Shown here: positions 1 to 7,567 of the stretch, piece by piece
Position numbering within the stretch: the stretch's first letter is position 1
How the letters are laid out: the number at the start of each line of letters is the position of its first letter
NCBI GenBank assembly: GCA_964417555.1
Contig: CAYQIM010000019.1
Coordinates: forward strand, 1 to 45,591
Source of the DNA: CAYQIM01 sp964417555
GTDB taxonomy: Bacteria; Pseudomonadota; Gammaproteobacteria; Diplorickettsiales; Diplorickettsiaceae
DNA: 45,591 nt
Reading direction: 5' to 3'
Made by a program: the position numbers and the translations under genes
Notes under the pieces: model-generated
Told to the model about the DNA's origin: nothing
What the model saw: only the letters and a program-made list of their open reading frames with translations
Database searches by the model: none

Positions 1-4
1 TTTA

Positions 5-99
5 CGGCGTGATGCGTTTCCTGCTTCGCCCGTCAACGCACGCCTATCGCGGGCTCCTCAACTTCGCATTGCTTCCGCAATGCTCTCATTGTCTCGTCG
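5..99. repeat. 95-bp terminal inverted repeat, left copy
   Basis: These 95 bases are the exact reverse complement of 45497-45591 at the far end of the window. Inside is a hairpin with arms GCATTGC and GCAATGC around a TTCC loop. Because both copies sit at the very ends, this is probably a multicopy element at which the assembly broke. Read left to right it is open in frame 1 after a TGA at 10-12 and runs straight into the coding fragment that follows. Confidence 0.9.
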
Positions 100-252
100 T
101 TAGAAGGTAACTTTAACGTTAAGTTAAAAGAATTAGAATTAAACATAGAAAAAGTTAGAGGCGCTCTTCAAAAACAAATAGCGCGATGGATATTAGGTGT
201 TTCTGCTATCCAGGCTTCTTTAATAATAGGGGTTATTCGTTACTTACACTAA
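13..252 (+). pseudogene. C-terminal fragment of a coiled-coil/membrane-anchor protein joined to the repeat
   Basis: After the repeat, bases 103-252 encode 49 residues ending in TAA at 250-252. The segment is a charged helix (VKLKELELNIEKVRGALQKQ) followed by one hydrophobic stretch (WILGVSAIQASLIIGVI) and a short basic end. A coiled coil with a C-terminal membrane anchor resembles the end of DUF1640/CCDC90-like bacterial proteins, but that match is from memory of the family pattern. No start codon with a ribosome site is visible. The frame stays open back through the 95-bp repeat to a stop at 10-12, so the original N-terminus is missing. It is either a gene cut by the element or a junction made at a contig end. 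Confidence 0.5.
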
Positions 253-339
253 GCATTTATGTGTTCCCCAGAAGTTGGCACTCCAGAAGATATTTAACAC
301 AACCAACCTGGAAAGTTGATTATGTGTATTAGCTCAGAC

Positions 340-1668
340 TTAATCTTTTAGCCATTGCGTGGCCATATTAACCGCTTGCCTATTAAGTCCCACGTTATGT
401 ACTCGCAAATAGTCAACCTCTTGTAAAGCCAAATGAGAAGATAACACAGCTGTCTCGAAATCCCTATCGCCATAAAACTTATCAGTCACTAAATTTAAAA
501 AAGATTTTCGTGAATGACCCACAAGTAAAGGACAACCCAAACGTCGAAAAACATTTATATTTTTTAATAAAAATGCAGACTGTTGCGCTGTTTTTCCGAA
601 CCCGATACCTATATCAAAAATAAGCTGTTCCCGCTCGACTCCCGCTAAAATTAATTCATGGAACCGTTGTTCAGCCCATTGGAACACTTGTTCACTGATA
701 TTAGGATAAGAAGATAGTACTACGGCCTTATTAGCCGGAACACCCAAATTATGCATAACAACACATTGTATCGAACTTTTGGCGACTAATTCACGCATTT
801 TCCTATCAGAGAAACCGCTGACGTCATTAATCCAATCAACACCTAAATCCATTGCTTTTTCCGCTACCTGATAATGACGCGTATCAATACTCAACTTTGG
901 TTTCACCGGCCAATCCTTTGCCACATCTTTTAACGCACTTAAAACAGGGACTAATCGACTCCATTCATCCTTGGGTAAGATGGGTTTTGCTCCAGGCCGT
1001 GTTGATTCTGCACCTATATCCAAAATCTCTGCCCCCTCAAACACTAATTTTTCTGCTTGCGCCAAGGCCTTTTCAACAGTGAGAAATAGACCGGCATCTG
1101 AAAAAGAATCGGGCGTTAGATTTAAAACCCCCAGCAATCGAGTCCCCATTAAGCGCTGAGGTAGCTGTTTGGTATTAAACGGTGCCTGCCCTGAAAAACG
1201 TGAACCCCACTGCCGGACCACATCAGCTAATTCCTGCTGCGGATGCTTCCATTCAGGAAATAAATCAAGCAATGGCCACAAAGCAAAAGGTCTTTTTACC
1301 AATTCAGGATGTGGTATCTGTAATAGTGCTTGATTCACTACACCTACCTCATCCCAAGCCAAAATATCAATATCAATAAGTCTAGGGGCCCAACGCGGGT
1401 GGTTTTCCTCGCGTCCAAGCTGTTTTTCAACTTGCTTAACTACTTTCAAGAGCTGTAGAGGAGATAAATAGGATTTACAAGACAGGGCGACATTCAAATA
1501 GGGTTTATCCCAGGCAAGAGGCGCATCGGGTGGCAAAAGTGCAGAAGAACGATAAACCGGCGATAGTTGAATGACCGTTATAACTTTTAATTGTTGTAAC
1601 AACTGTACGGCACGGCGTAAATTATTTAAACTATCGCCCAAATTACTACCTAAACCGAGTATCAACAT
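340..1668 (-). CDS. folKP: Bifunctional HPPK / dihydropteroate synthase (FolK-FolP fusion)
   Basis: Catalyses two consecutive cytoplasmic steps of folate synthesis: pyrophosphorylation of 6-hydroxymethyl-dihydropterin, then condensation with p-aminobenzoate to dihydropteroate. Residues 1-150 are the HPPK domain, with GLGSNLGDS at the N-terminus and the signature PRWAPRLIDIDIL at 91-103. Residues 174-440 are the DHPS domain, with LLGVLNLTPDSFSDAG and then GAEILDIGAESTRPGA. No dihydroneopterin aldolase (FolB) domain is present. Most gammaproteobacteria encode folK and folP separately; the two-domain fusion is known in Francisella, Rickettsia and Chlamydia. The ATG start lies directly before the glycine-rich HPPK opening, with no clear Shine-Dalgarno. 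It is divergent from rpoD with about 100 bp between them. The assignment is very secure. Confidence 0.95.
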   Translation of the reverse strand: MLILGLGSNLGDSLNNLRRAVQLLQQLKVITVIQLSPVYRSSALLPPDAPLAWDKPYLNVALSCKSYLSPLQLLKVVKQVEKQLGREENHPRWAPRLIDIDILAWDEVGVVNQALLQIPHPELVKRPFALWPLLDLFPEWKHPQQELADVVRQWGSRFSGQAPFNTKQLPQRLMGTRLLGVLNLTPDSFSDAGLFLTVEKALAQAEKLVFEGAEILDIGAESTRPGAKPILPKDEWSRLVPVLSALKDVAKDWPVKPKLSIDTRHYQVAEKAMDLGVDWINDVSGFSDRKMRELVAKSSIQCVVMHNLGVPANKAVVLSSYPNISEQVFQWAEQRFHELILAGVEREQLIFDIGIGFGKTAQQSAFLLKNINVFRRLGCPLLVGHSRKSFLNLVTDKFYGDRDFETAVLSSHLALQEVDYLRVHNVGLNRQAVNMATQWLKD

Positions 1669-1730
1669 ATTTTTTTAATGATGGGGCTTGCCTTTTTTCA
1701 GTTAAAGGTTTATAGCTTTATCTTATAAGG

Positions 1731-1736
1731 TATAAT
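1731..1736 (+). promoter_or_regulatory. Possible sigma-70 -10 element upstream of rpoD
   Basis: A perfect TATAAT lies 37 bp before the rpoD ATG in the short gap shared with divergent folKP. No good TTGACA-like -35 is found at 16-18 bp spacing, so this is a candidate -10 only. Confidence 0.4.
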
Positions 1737-1772
1737 AAAAACATTACTTTCCCCAAGAGGTCAAGCAGAGTT

Positions 1773-3740
1773 ATGGATTTCGAACAACAACAAACCCGTT
1801 TACGAGAACTTATAGCCCATGGTAAGAAACAAGGATTTGTTACCTACGCTGAAATTAATGATTATCTTCTTGAAGATATCGTCTCTGAAGCGGAACAGGA
1901 CCAGTTACAGCTTGATGAAATTACCTTAATGATTAATGAGCTAGGTATCCCGGTCTATGAAAATCCACCGGATATGGAAACCTTGCTTTCCACAAATATA
2001 GCCACCAACTCCTCGGAAGAAGAATCTGGATCCGAAAACACAACGATGTTAGGGAATATAGGTGCGGAATTAGGCCGTACAACGGATCCTGTTCGTATGT
2101 ATATGCGTGAAATGGGCACTGTTGAATTACTGACCCGAGAAGGAGAAATCAAGCTTGCTAAACGCATTGAGGAAGGTCTTCAGGCTATTCTCGTTTCTCT
2201 TGCCCAATATCCAGAAAATATTTTAGACATACTCAATGAGTATGCGCGTTATGAACAACAAGAAATTCGTTTAAATGATATTATTAGCGGTTTTCTAGAC
2301 CTCGAAGAGCTTTCTATCCCTTTAGAAAACTCGATGAAGGATGCGAATAATGATGAAGACGAAGGCATAGAAAGCGACGATGACGAAGGGGGAGGAAGCA
2401 GTAAATTTGGCCCTTCACTCATTGCCAAAGAAAAAGATGACGATAAAGACGATGATGAGGGTGAAGACGCCAAATCTAAAACAAACAGCGATGATGAAGG
2501 GTTTAGCGAACTGGATGGAGGCCCTGATCCAGAGCTTGCACACTCTCGATTCTCTGAATTAAAAACGCTTTATCAAACTTTTATAGCAACACAAAGCAAA
2601 CACGGTCGGCATGATAAAAGGACACTTAAACAGGCATTATTATTGTCTGATTCTTTTACTCAATTTAAACTCATACCTCGACAACTCGACAAATTAACGC
2701 GAAAAATGCGTGCTCTCTTAGAAGAAATTCGAGTCCAAGAACGCAACATCATGCGTTTATGCGTTAATACCGCCAAAATGCCTCGTCAAATTTTTATTGA
2801 ATCTTTCCCCAAAAATGAAACAAATGAAAAATGGCTAAAAAAACATATTCTATCTAAAAATAGTTATGCACAAGCACTCAAAACCGTACAATCTCCAATA
2901 AATGCAGCACAAATTAAGCTGCAAGACCTCGAAAAATCCGTTGGTATGACAATCGGCGAAATTAAAGAAATTAATCGGCAAATGTCTGCTGGAGAAGCCA
3001 AAGCACGTCGTGCCAAAAAAGAAATGGTTGAAGCCAATCTCCGGCTTGTTATTTCTATTGCGAAAAAATATACCAATCGCGGTTTACAATTTCTTGATCT
3101 CATTCAAGAAGGAAATATTGGTTTAATGAAGGCGGTTGATAAATTTGAATATCGACGCGGCTATAAATTTTCAACTTATGCTACCTGGTGGATACGACAA
3201 GCCATTACCCGTTCTATTGCCGATCAAGCACGTACTATCCGCATTCCGGTGCACATGATTGAAACAATTAATAAGCTCAACCGTATTTCGCGGCAAATAC
3301 TACAAGCCACGGGTAAAGAGCCCTCACCGGAAGAGCTTAGTAAAAAGATGGGATTACCTGAAGATAAAATCCGAAAAATCTTTAAAATTGCTAAAGAACC
3401 TATCTCCATGGAAACACCCATTGGCGATGATGATGGTGACTCCCATTTGGGTGACTTTATTGAAGATACCACCGCATTATCACCCATTGATGCCGCCACA
3501 AATCAAGGTCTACGGGAAAACGTTAACGAAGTTCTTGCCACACTCACACCGCGTGAAGCAAAAGTATTGCGTATGCGTTTTGGTATCGATATGAACACCG
3601 ACCATACCTTAGAAGAAGTTGGTAAGCAGTTTGACGTAACGCGTGAACGTATCCGCCAAATTGAAGCAAAAGCATTACGTAAACTACGTCATCCTACGCG
3701 AGCAGAACCTTTACGTAGCTTTCTACCACAAGAGCAATAA
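1773..3740 (+). CDS. rpoD: RNA polymerase primary sigma factor RpoD (sigma-70)
   Basis: Housekeeping sigma factor that directs core RNA polymerase to -10/-35 promoters. The 655 residues contain all regions: 1.1 (about 1-65), 1.2 with DPVRMYMREMGTVELLTREG at 105-124, region 2 with ANLRLVISIAKKYTNRG through YATWWIRQAITRSIADQA at 421-486, region 3 around 490-570, and region 4 ending in the helix-turn-helix FDVTRERIRQIEAKALRKLR at 620-639. The non-conserved region carries a strikingly acidic segment (about 189-246, rich in Asp/Glu), a known feature of gammaproteobacterial RpoD. The length is slightly above the E. coli protein. The usual macromolecular-synthesis neighbours rpsU and dnaG are absent; folKP is divergent upstream. 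The ATG follows a purine-rich AAGAGG stretch. Confidence 0.98.
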   Translation: MDFEQQQTRLRELIAHGKKQGFVTYAEINDYLLEDIVSEAEQDQLQLDEITLMINELGIPVYENPPDMETLLSTNIATNSSEEESGSENTTMLGNIGAELGRTTDPVRMYMREMGTVELLTREGEIKLAKRIEEGLQAILVSLAQYPENILDILNEYARYEQQEIRLNDIISGFLDLEELSIPLENSMKDANNDEDEGIESDDDEGGGSSKFGPSLIAKEKDDDKDDDEGEDAKSKTNSDDEGFSELDGGPDPELAHSRFSELKTLYQTFIATQSKHGRHDKRTLKQALLLSDSFTQFKLIPRQLDKLTRKMRALLEEIRVQERNIMRLCVNTAKMPRQIFIESFPKNETNEKWLKKHILSKNSYAQALKTVQSPINAAQIKLQDLEKSVGMTIGEIKEINRQMSAGEAKARRAKKEMVEANLRLVISIAKKYTNRGLQFLDLIQEGNIGLMKAVDKFEYRRGYKFSTYATWWIRQAITRSIADQARTIRIPVHMIETINKLNRISRQILQATGKEPSPEELSKKMGLPEDKIRKIFKIAKEPISMETPIGDDDGDSHLGDFIEDTTALSPIDAATNQGLRENVNEVLATLTPREAKVLRMRFGIDMNTDHTLEEVGKQFDVTRERIRQIEAKALRKLRHPTRAEPLRSFLPQEQ

Positions 3741-3771
3741 TTGGAAAAAAATACCGCTCGTAAGTGATAGC

Positions 3772-3919
3772 TGCCATTGCGAGCGACGCGCACGTAGCAA
3801 TCCAGAAAACTCATCGCTGGATAGCTATGCTCGTTATCCGTACCTATCTTCAGAAATTGCCGATACAATATTGTGCTTCTACGAAGATAAGTGCAGGACT
3901 CGCCATGACGTTTTATTTA
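3772..3919. repeat. Palindromic repeat family C, copy 1
   Basis: Fills most of the gap between rpoD and the thioesterase gene. It opens with TTGCGAGCGACGCGCACGTA, continues through AGCAATCCAGAAAA and closes with ACTCGCCATGACGTTTTATT. The same building blocks recur at 27808-27894 and, reversed, at 33751-33832. The core resembles the dispersed TTGCGAGCGA...GCAATCCAG palindromes common in Rickettsia and other reduced genomes. Confidence 0.7.
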
Positions 3920-3976
3920 TATCTGTTAATGGGCAAAACTCCTGTATATTAACTTGTATGTTTTAAAGGAGATACT

Positions 3977-4369
3977 GTGGGAAATACTAATCAAGCTAAC
4001 CCGACGCTACGCGTCAAAACAAGACCTAATGATGCCAACAAGGGTGGAGATATTTTTGGTGGTTGGCTCATGTCACAAATCGATATCGCTGGTGCTATTG
4101 CAGCCGCTCGCCGCGCTAAAGGCCCTGTCGTCACTGTTGCAGTTAAAAATCTGACATTCCTAAAACCATTGTATATTTATGATATTGCTAGTTTTTATAC
4201 AACAGTTACTCACGTTGGTAGCAGCTCAGTAACCATTGATGTTGAAGTCTACGCAGAACGCTATAAAGAAGGCGAAACTGAACTCGCTGAGATTAAAGTA
4301 TCCGATGCGACCCTTGTTTACGTAGCCGTATCAAAACCTGGCCAAAAACGTAGCATTCCAAAAGAATAA
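3977..4369 (+). CDS. yciA: Acyl-CoA thioesterase, YciA-type hotdog protein
   Basis: Hydrolyses acyl-CoA esters to free acid and CoA in the cytoplasm, probably keeping the CoA pool balanced. The 130-residue single hotdog domain has the YciA-family motif NKGGDIFGGWLMSQIDIAGA (residues 21-40); the Asp at 36 is the expected catalytic residue. The central strand VAVKNLTFLKPL and the variable C-terminal tail are typical. The start is a GTG at 3977 with a strong AAGGAG six bases upstream, better than any in-frame ATG. It is a single gene between a family C repeat and, downstream, a family A repeat, so it is probably monocistronic. Its link to the beta-oxidation genes 9 kb away is functional inference only. 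Confidence 0.92.
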   Translation: MGNTNQANPTLRVKTRPNDANKGGDIFGGWLMSQIDIAGAIAAARRAKGPVVTVAVKNLTFLKPLYIYDIASFYTTVTHVGSSSVTIDVEVYAERYKEGETELAEIKVSDATLVYVAVSKPGQKRSIPKE

Positions 4370-4496
4370 ATTGTTCCGTTTCAAAATCAAGTATTTTACT
4401 TCTTTCTAAACAGATTGGCGTTGAGAAGCGGAAGTATATTAATACATGAGCATCGGAAAAGACAATAATACTGCCAAAACAATAATTACTGAACTC

Positions 4497-4627
4497 ACAC
4501 GAAAAGTTGTATTTTGGATGCAGCACGAGGCGTCGGCTTTTCGAGGAACGGAGTTTACTTGAATGTAAATGAGTACCGCAGATAAAGCCGAGAACAAAGC
4601 GCTACGCCAAAAGACAGCTTTTCGCGT
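4497..4627. repeat. Palindromic repeat family A, copy 1, abutting minE
   Basis: A 131-bp element with inverted ends: 4497-4517 begins ACACGAAAAGTTGTATTTTG and matches the reverse complement of 4607-4627 with few mismatches. The core GTAAATGAGTACCGCAGATA is shared with the copy at 20908-21046 in the pilus genes. Its right end runs to the first base of the minE stop codon, so the element sits exactly at the gene's 3' end. Confidence 0.8.
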
Positions 4628-4896
4628 TATTCTGTGGCTATTTCGGCGTTTGGTAGAGTAATATTCAATTCCAAGACAGAACAATTACCTGCTCGTTCTA
4701 ACTCAACTTTAACTTGATCTTGATCAATATCAACATACTTAGCAATCACTTCGACCAACTCACGTTGTAACTTAGGTAAAAAATCTGAATCATTTTCTGT
4801 CCTACGTTCATGAGAAACAATAATTTGCAAACGCTCTTTAGCAAGTGACGCTGTATTTTTGGGCCGATTACGAAAAATACGATCCAACAAACTCAT
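4627..4896 (-). CDS. minE: Cell division topological specificity factor MinE
   Basis: Partner of MinD. It stimulates the MinD ATPase and drives pole-to-pole oscillation so that the division ring forms at mid-cell. The 89 residues are the normal MinE length. The N-terminal membrane/MinD-contact helix (MSLLDRIFRN, then SLAKERLQIIVSHER) is followed by the dimerisation domain (LVEVIAKYVDIDQDQVKVEL). The start codon overlaps the minD stop by four bases, so translation is coupled. The stop codon overlaps the inverted end of a family A repeat, and the final residues may have been set by that junction. Confidence 0.97.
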   Translation of the reverse strand: MSLLDRIFRNRPKNTASLAKERLQIIVSHERRTENDSDFLPKLQRELVEVIAKYVDIDQDQVKVELERAGNCSVLELNITLPNAEIATE

Positions 4897-5717
4897 GTTG
4901 CTACCCCCTCACGACTAAAGAGACGACGCAATAGACCTTTCTTTTCCTGCTTAACAAACTTAAAGGGTACTTCTTCACCTAACAAACGAGAAACAGCATC
5001 TACATAAGCCTGATGCGCATCACTTTCTCCATTTAAGGTAACCGGCACGCCTGAATTGGATGCACGTAAAACGGCTTGTGATTCCGGAATAACACTCAAT
5101 AAAGGAATAGAAAGAATATCCAACACATCATTTACACTTAGCATATCGCCATTTTCAACTCTCGCTAAGGAATAACGCGTTAACAATAAATGCTGTTTAA
5201 CTGCATCAAGACCCAACTCTGCACGCCGCGATTTACTATCAAGAATACCTAACATTCTATCCGAATCGCGAACCGATGAAATTTCTGGGTTACTCACTAC
5301 AATCGCCCTATCCGCAAAATACATCGCTAAGGTTGCACCACGCTCTATACCCGCCGGCGAATCACAAATAATGTATTCAAAATCCTTTTTTAGATCCTCT
5401 AAGACCTTTTCTACCCCTTCTTTAGTTAAAGCGTCTTTATCGCGCGTCTGTGAAGCCGGTAATACATAAAGATTTTCAAGTCGTTTATCTTTTATCAACG
5501 CTTGCTTAATATTCGCTTCACCACGAATAACATTTACAAAATCAAAAACAACACGTCGCTCACATCCCATAATGAGATCGAGGTTACGCAAACCAATATC
5601 GAAATCAATAACAACCGTTTTAAATCCACGAAACGCAAGCCCTGCCGCAATGGCAGCACTACTCGTTGTTTTACCAACACCACCTTTTCCAGATGTAATA
5701 ACAATAATTTCAGCCAA
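4893..5717 (-). CDS. minD: Septum site-determining ATPase MinD
   Basis: ParA/MinD-family ATPase that binds the membrane as a dimer and, with MinE, positions the cell-division site. It has the deviant Walker A GKGGVGKTT near the N-terminus, DFDIGLRNLDLIMGCERR, the Walker B region YIICDSPAGIERGA, and the C-terminal membrane-targeting helix KKGLLRRLFSREG. I chose the TTG at 5717: a GGGAG stands eight bases upstream and the product then begins MAEIIVITSGKGG, like other MinD proteins. An in-frame ATG at 5732 would add five residues but has no ribosome site. It is operonic with minE. The expected upstream minC is absent: 5733-5988 holds no reading frame resembling it. Confidence 0.96.
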   Translation of the reverse strand: MAEIIVITSGKGGVGKTTSSAAIAAGLAFRGFKTVVIDFDIGLRNLDLIMGCERRVVFDFVNVIRGEANIKQALIKDKRLENLYVLPASQTRDKDALTKEGVEKVLEDLKKDFEYIICDSPAGIERGATLAMYFADRAIVVSNPEISSVRDSDRMLGILDSKSRRAELGLDAVKQHLLLTRYSLARVENGDMLSVNDVLDILSIPLLSVIPESQAVLRASNSGVPVTLNGESDAHQAYVDAVSRLLGEEVPFKFVKQEKKGLLRRLFSREGVAT

Positions 5718-5988
5718 GGAAGTTGCTCCCATTACTATAGAAGTAAGTTAAATATAGACCATCTTTTAGTTAAGATTTATTTAGGGAATTTTTGATGTTG
5801 CTTAGAAAACATTCACCCTATATATTGGTGAACAGCAAAAAAACGCCTATATAAGCGATATTACTGGATTTTCGTTAGAAGTGAAAGTTATTAGACTAAA
5901 AACATAAGTTTAATTTTTGTCCAAATAAAATTATTAAATTTTTAGAAAAATTTTTATGATTGCTATCTAACACGCATTTTTAGCTCTT

Positions 5989-6708
5989 ATGTTAAACAAC
6001 GCCTCGCTTCAACCTGCTTATATTTTACACACTCGTCCTTACCGCGATTCAAGTCTATTAATCGATGCCTTCACAGCCTCACAAGGACGCATCAGTCTTA
6101 TTGCGAAAGCGGCACGTGGAATGCGTAGCAAAAATTCGCGCTTTAAAGGCCTGCTACAAGCCTTTGTCCCTTTACTGATCTCTTGGCGAGGAAAAACTGA
6201 GTTACTAAACCTGCTCAATGCCGAAGCCAGTGGCTTTACCTCATCTCAGTTAACAGGAAAATTTTTAATATGTGGGCTTTATCTTAATGAACTATTAATG
6301 CGCTTACTTTATCGCCATGATCCCCATCCATCACTCTTTTTAGCTTATCAAACCACGTTAACTACTTTATCGCAAAACCCTAATGTGGCATTACGCCTCT
6401 TTGAGAAACGATTATTAGTCGAGCTAGGTTACGCTTTACATTTAAATCAAGACAGCCAAACTCGAGAAGCTATTTTACCTAATCAACACTACCAATTTAT
6501 CCCTAGCCAAGGACTCGTCAGCTGTTTAAATAACACTAACCAAAAAGCTTCTATTTTTTCTGGCTCCTCCTTGTTAGCTATCCATGAAGAACAATGGACG
6601 ACGCCAGACCAATTGCTAGATGCAAAACGCTTATTTCGACTTGCTTTACACTATTTACTTGAAGGAAAAAATATTCGCAGTCGGGAATTATTCTTAACTT
6701 CTACCTAA
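5989..6708 (+). CDS. recO: DNA repair protein RecO
   Basis: Acts with RecR (and RecF) to load RecA onto SSB-coated single-stranded DNA during gap repair. The N-terminal OB fold is seen in AYILHTRPYRDSSLLIDAFT, GRISLIAKAARG and FKGLLQAFVPLLISWRGK. The helical domain follows with LICGLYLNELLMRLLYRHDPH and RLFEKRLLVELGYALHL. The length, 239 residues, is normal, and there is no Cys4 zinc motif, as in other gammaproteobacterial RecO proteins. The usual neighbours era, rnc and pdxJ are absent, so the gene stands alone, divergent from minDE. No convincing Shine-Dalgarno precedes the ATG. Confidence 0.94.
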   Translation: MLNNASLQPAYILHTRPYRDSSLLIDAFTASQGRISLIAKAARGMRSKNSRFKGLLQAFVPLLISWRGKTELLNLLNAEASGFTSSQLTGKFLICGLYLNELLMRLLYRHDPHPSLFLAYQTTLTTLSQNPNVALRLFEKRLLVELGYALHLNQDSQTREAILPNQHYQFIPSQGLVSCLNNTNQKASIFSGSSLLAIHEEQWTTPDQLLDAKRLFRLALHYLLEGKNIRSRELFLTST

Positions 6709-6937
6709 GCTATTTATACTCACAGCAATGGGATTTTTAGCAAGTACTGACAAGTGACGATTAAAAACGACAGCAACGTAGCCAAAAATTTAAGTATGAA
6801 GAGTATAAGTAGCATTGACGGTAAAGAAGCAAATCACTAATATTAATCCAATAAGTTGCCGATCTTTCAGCCATTAGTCTTCGACAAAATGTCGTGAAAT
6901 AGCATTTAGACGGCGTTTTATATTGATGGGGCTATCT

Positions 6938-7423
6938 ATGAAATTTTTTATTTATCCTTTATTAGCGATACTCGGTCTATCGACGCTTAGCGGCTGCACA
7001 TCTTCTTTGTCTTCTGATGTCTACACAACAGAAAATGCAGGACAAGTCCATCGGGTTGTTAAAGGCGTTATTACTAGCGCACGTTTCGTTAGTGTCTCTG
7101 ATAACAGTGCAGGCCTCGGTGTCGGTACAGTAACCGGTGGGGCTTTAGGTGCTATTGCTGGTTCTCAAGTAGGTGGAGGAACAGGTAGCTTAGCAGCAGG
7201 AATTGGCGGTGCTCTTTTAGGAGGAATAGCCGGTAATCATGCTCAACAAGCCCTCACAACCCAAAATGGAATCGAGTATGTGATTAAGCTACGCAACAAA
7301 TCTTTAATCTCTGTTGTTCAAGGAGCAAGGCCTATCATCTTTAATCGTGGCCAACATGTCCTTGTCCAATATGGTGCAGGAGGCCGCTCACGTGTTATTC
7401 CTGATCCTGATTATAGTTATTAA
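6938..7423 (+). CDS. Outer-membrane lipoprotein of the SlyB/Pcp (17-kDa antigen) family
   Basis: Predicted lipoprotein of the outer-membrane glycine-zipper family that includes SlyB, Pcp and the rickettsial 17-kDa antigen. The signal peptide MKFFIYPLLAILGLSTLSGC ends in an LSGC lipobox with the lipidated Cys at position 20. After a short beta-rich stretch there is a glycine zipper of about 40 residues (GGALGAIAGSQVGGGTGSLA and GIGGALLGGIAGN) that may span or line the membrane. The C-terminal domain ends in RSRVIPDPDY. The ATG at 6938 has GGGG seven bases upstream and puts the signal peptide right at the N-terminus; an ATG at 6926 is possible but less likely. SlyB stabilises the outer membrane in other bacteria; the specific role here is unknown. 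Confidence 0.88.
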   Translation: MKFFIYPLLAILGLSTLSGCTSSLSSDVYTTENAGQVHRVVKGVITSARFVSVSDNSAGLGVGTVTGGALGAIAGSQVGGGTGSLAAGIGGALLGGIAGNHAQQALTTQNGIEYVIKLRNKSLISVVQGARPIIFNRGQHVLVQYGAGGRSRVIPDPDYSY

Positions 7424-7501
7424 TATTCCTTTTTATAAAAATAGGGAGACATACTCTTTGCAATTGCGGTTCTCTCCTTAAAAATCCTCATCGCAAAGAA
7501 G

Positions 7502-7535
7502 GCACTTGAAGTCGCAAACTCGCTACTTCAAGTGC
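7502..7535. repeat. Palindromic repeat family E, copy 1 (hairpin)
   Basis: A perfect 11-bp stem GCACTTGAAGT / ACTTCAAGTGC around a 12-base loop containing CGCAAACTCG. The same loop and stem words occur at 23615-23647 and, inside the dnaE coding sequence, at 43081-43136. It lies between the lipoprotein gene and ampG and lacks a T-run, so it is more likely a repeat than a terminator. Confidence 0.7.
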
Positions 7536-7567
7536 AATAGGTATAGCTCTTTAGGAAACTTTATTAA

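Noticed and set aside
852..1379. Plus-strand open frames opposite folKP, and similar frames opposite rpoD, groEL, ftsZ and ftsA
   Set aside because: They are antisense shadows of well-supported genes with no motifs or ribosome sites of their own.
5502..5795. 97-codon plus-strand frame overlapping the start of minD as a degraded minC
   Set aside because: It is the antisense shadow of minD, rich in Asn/Thr, and shows no MinC features.
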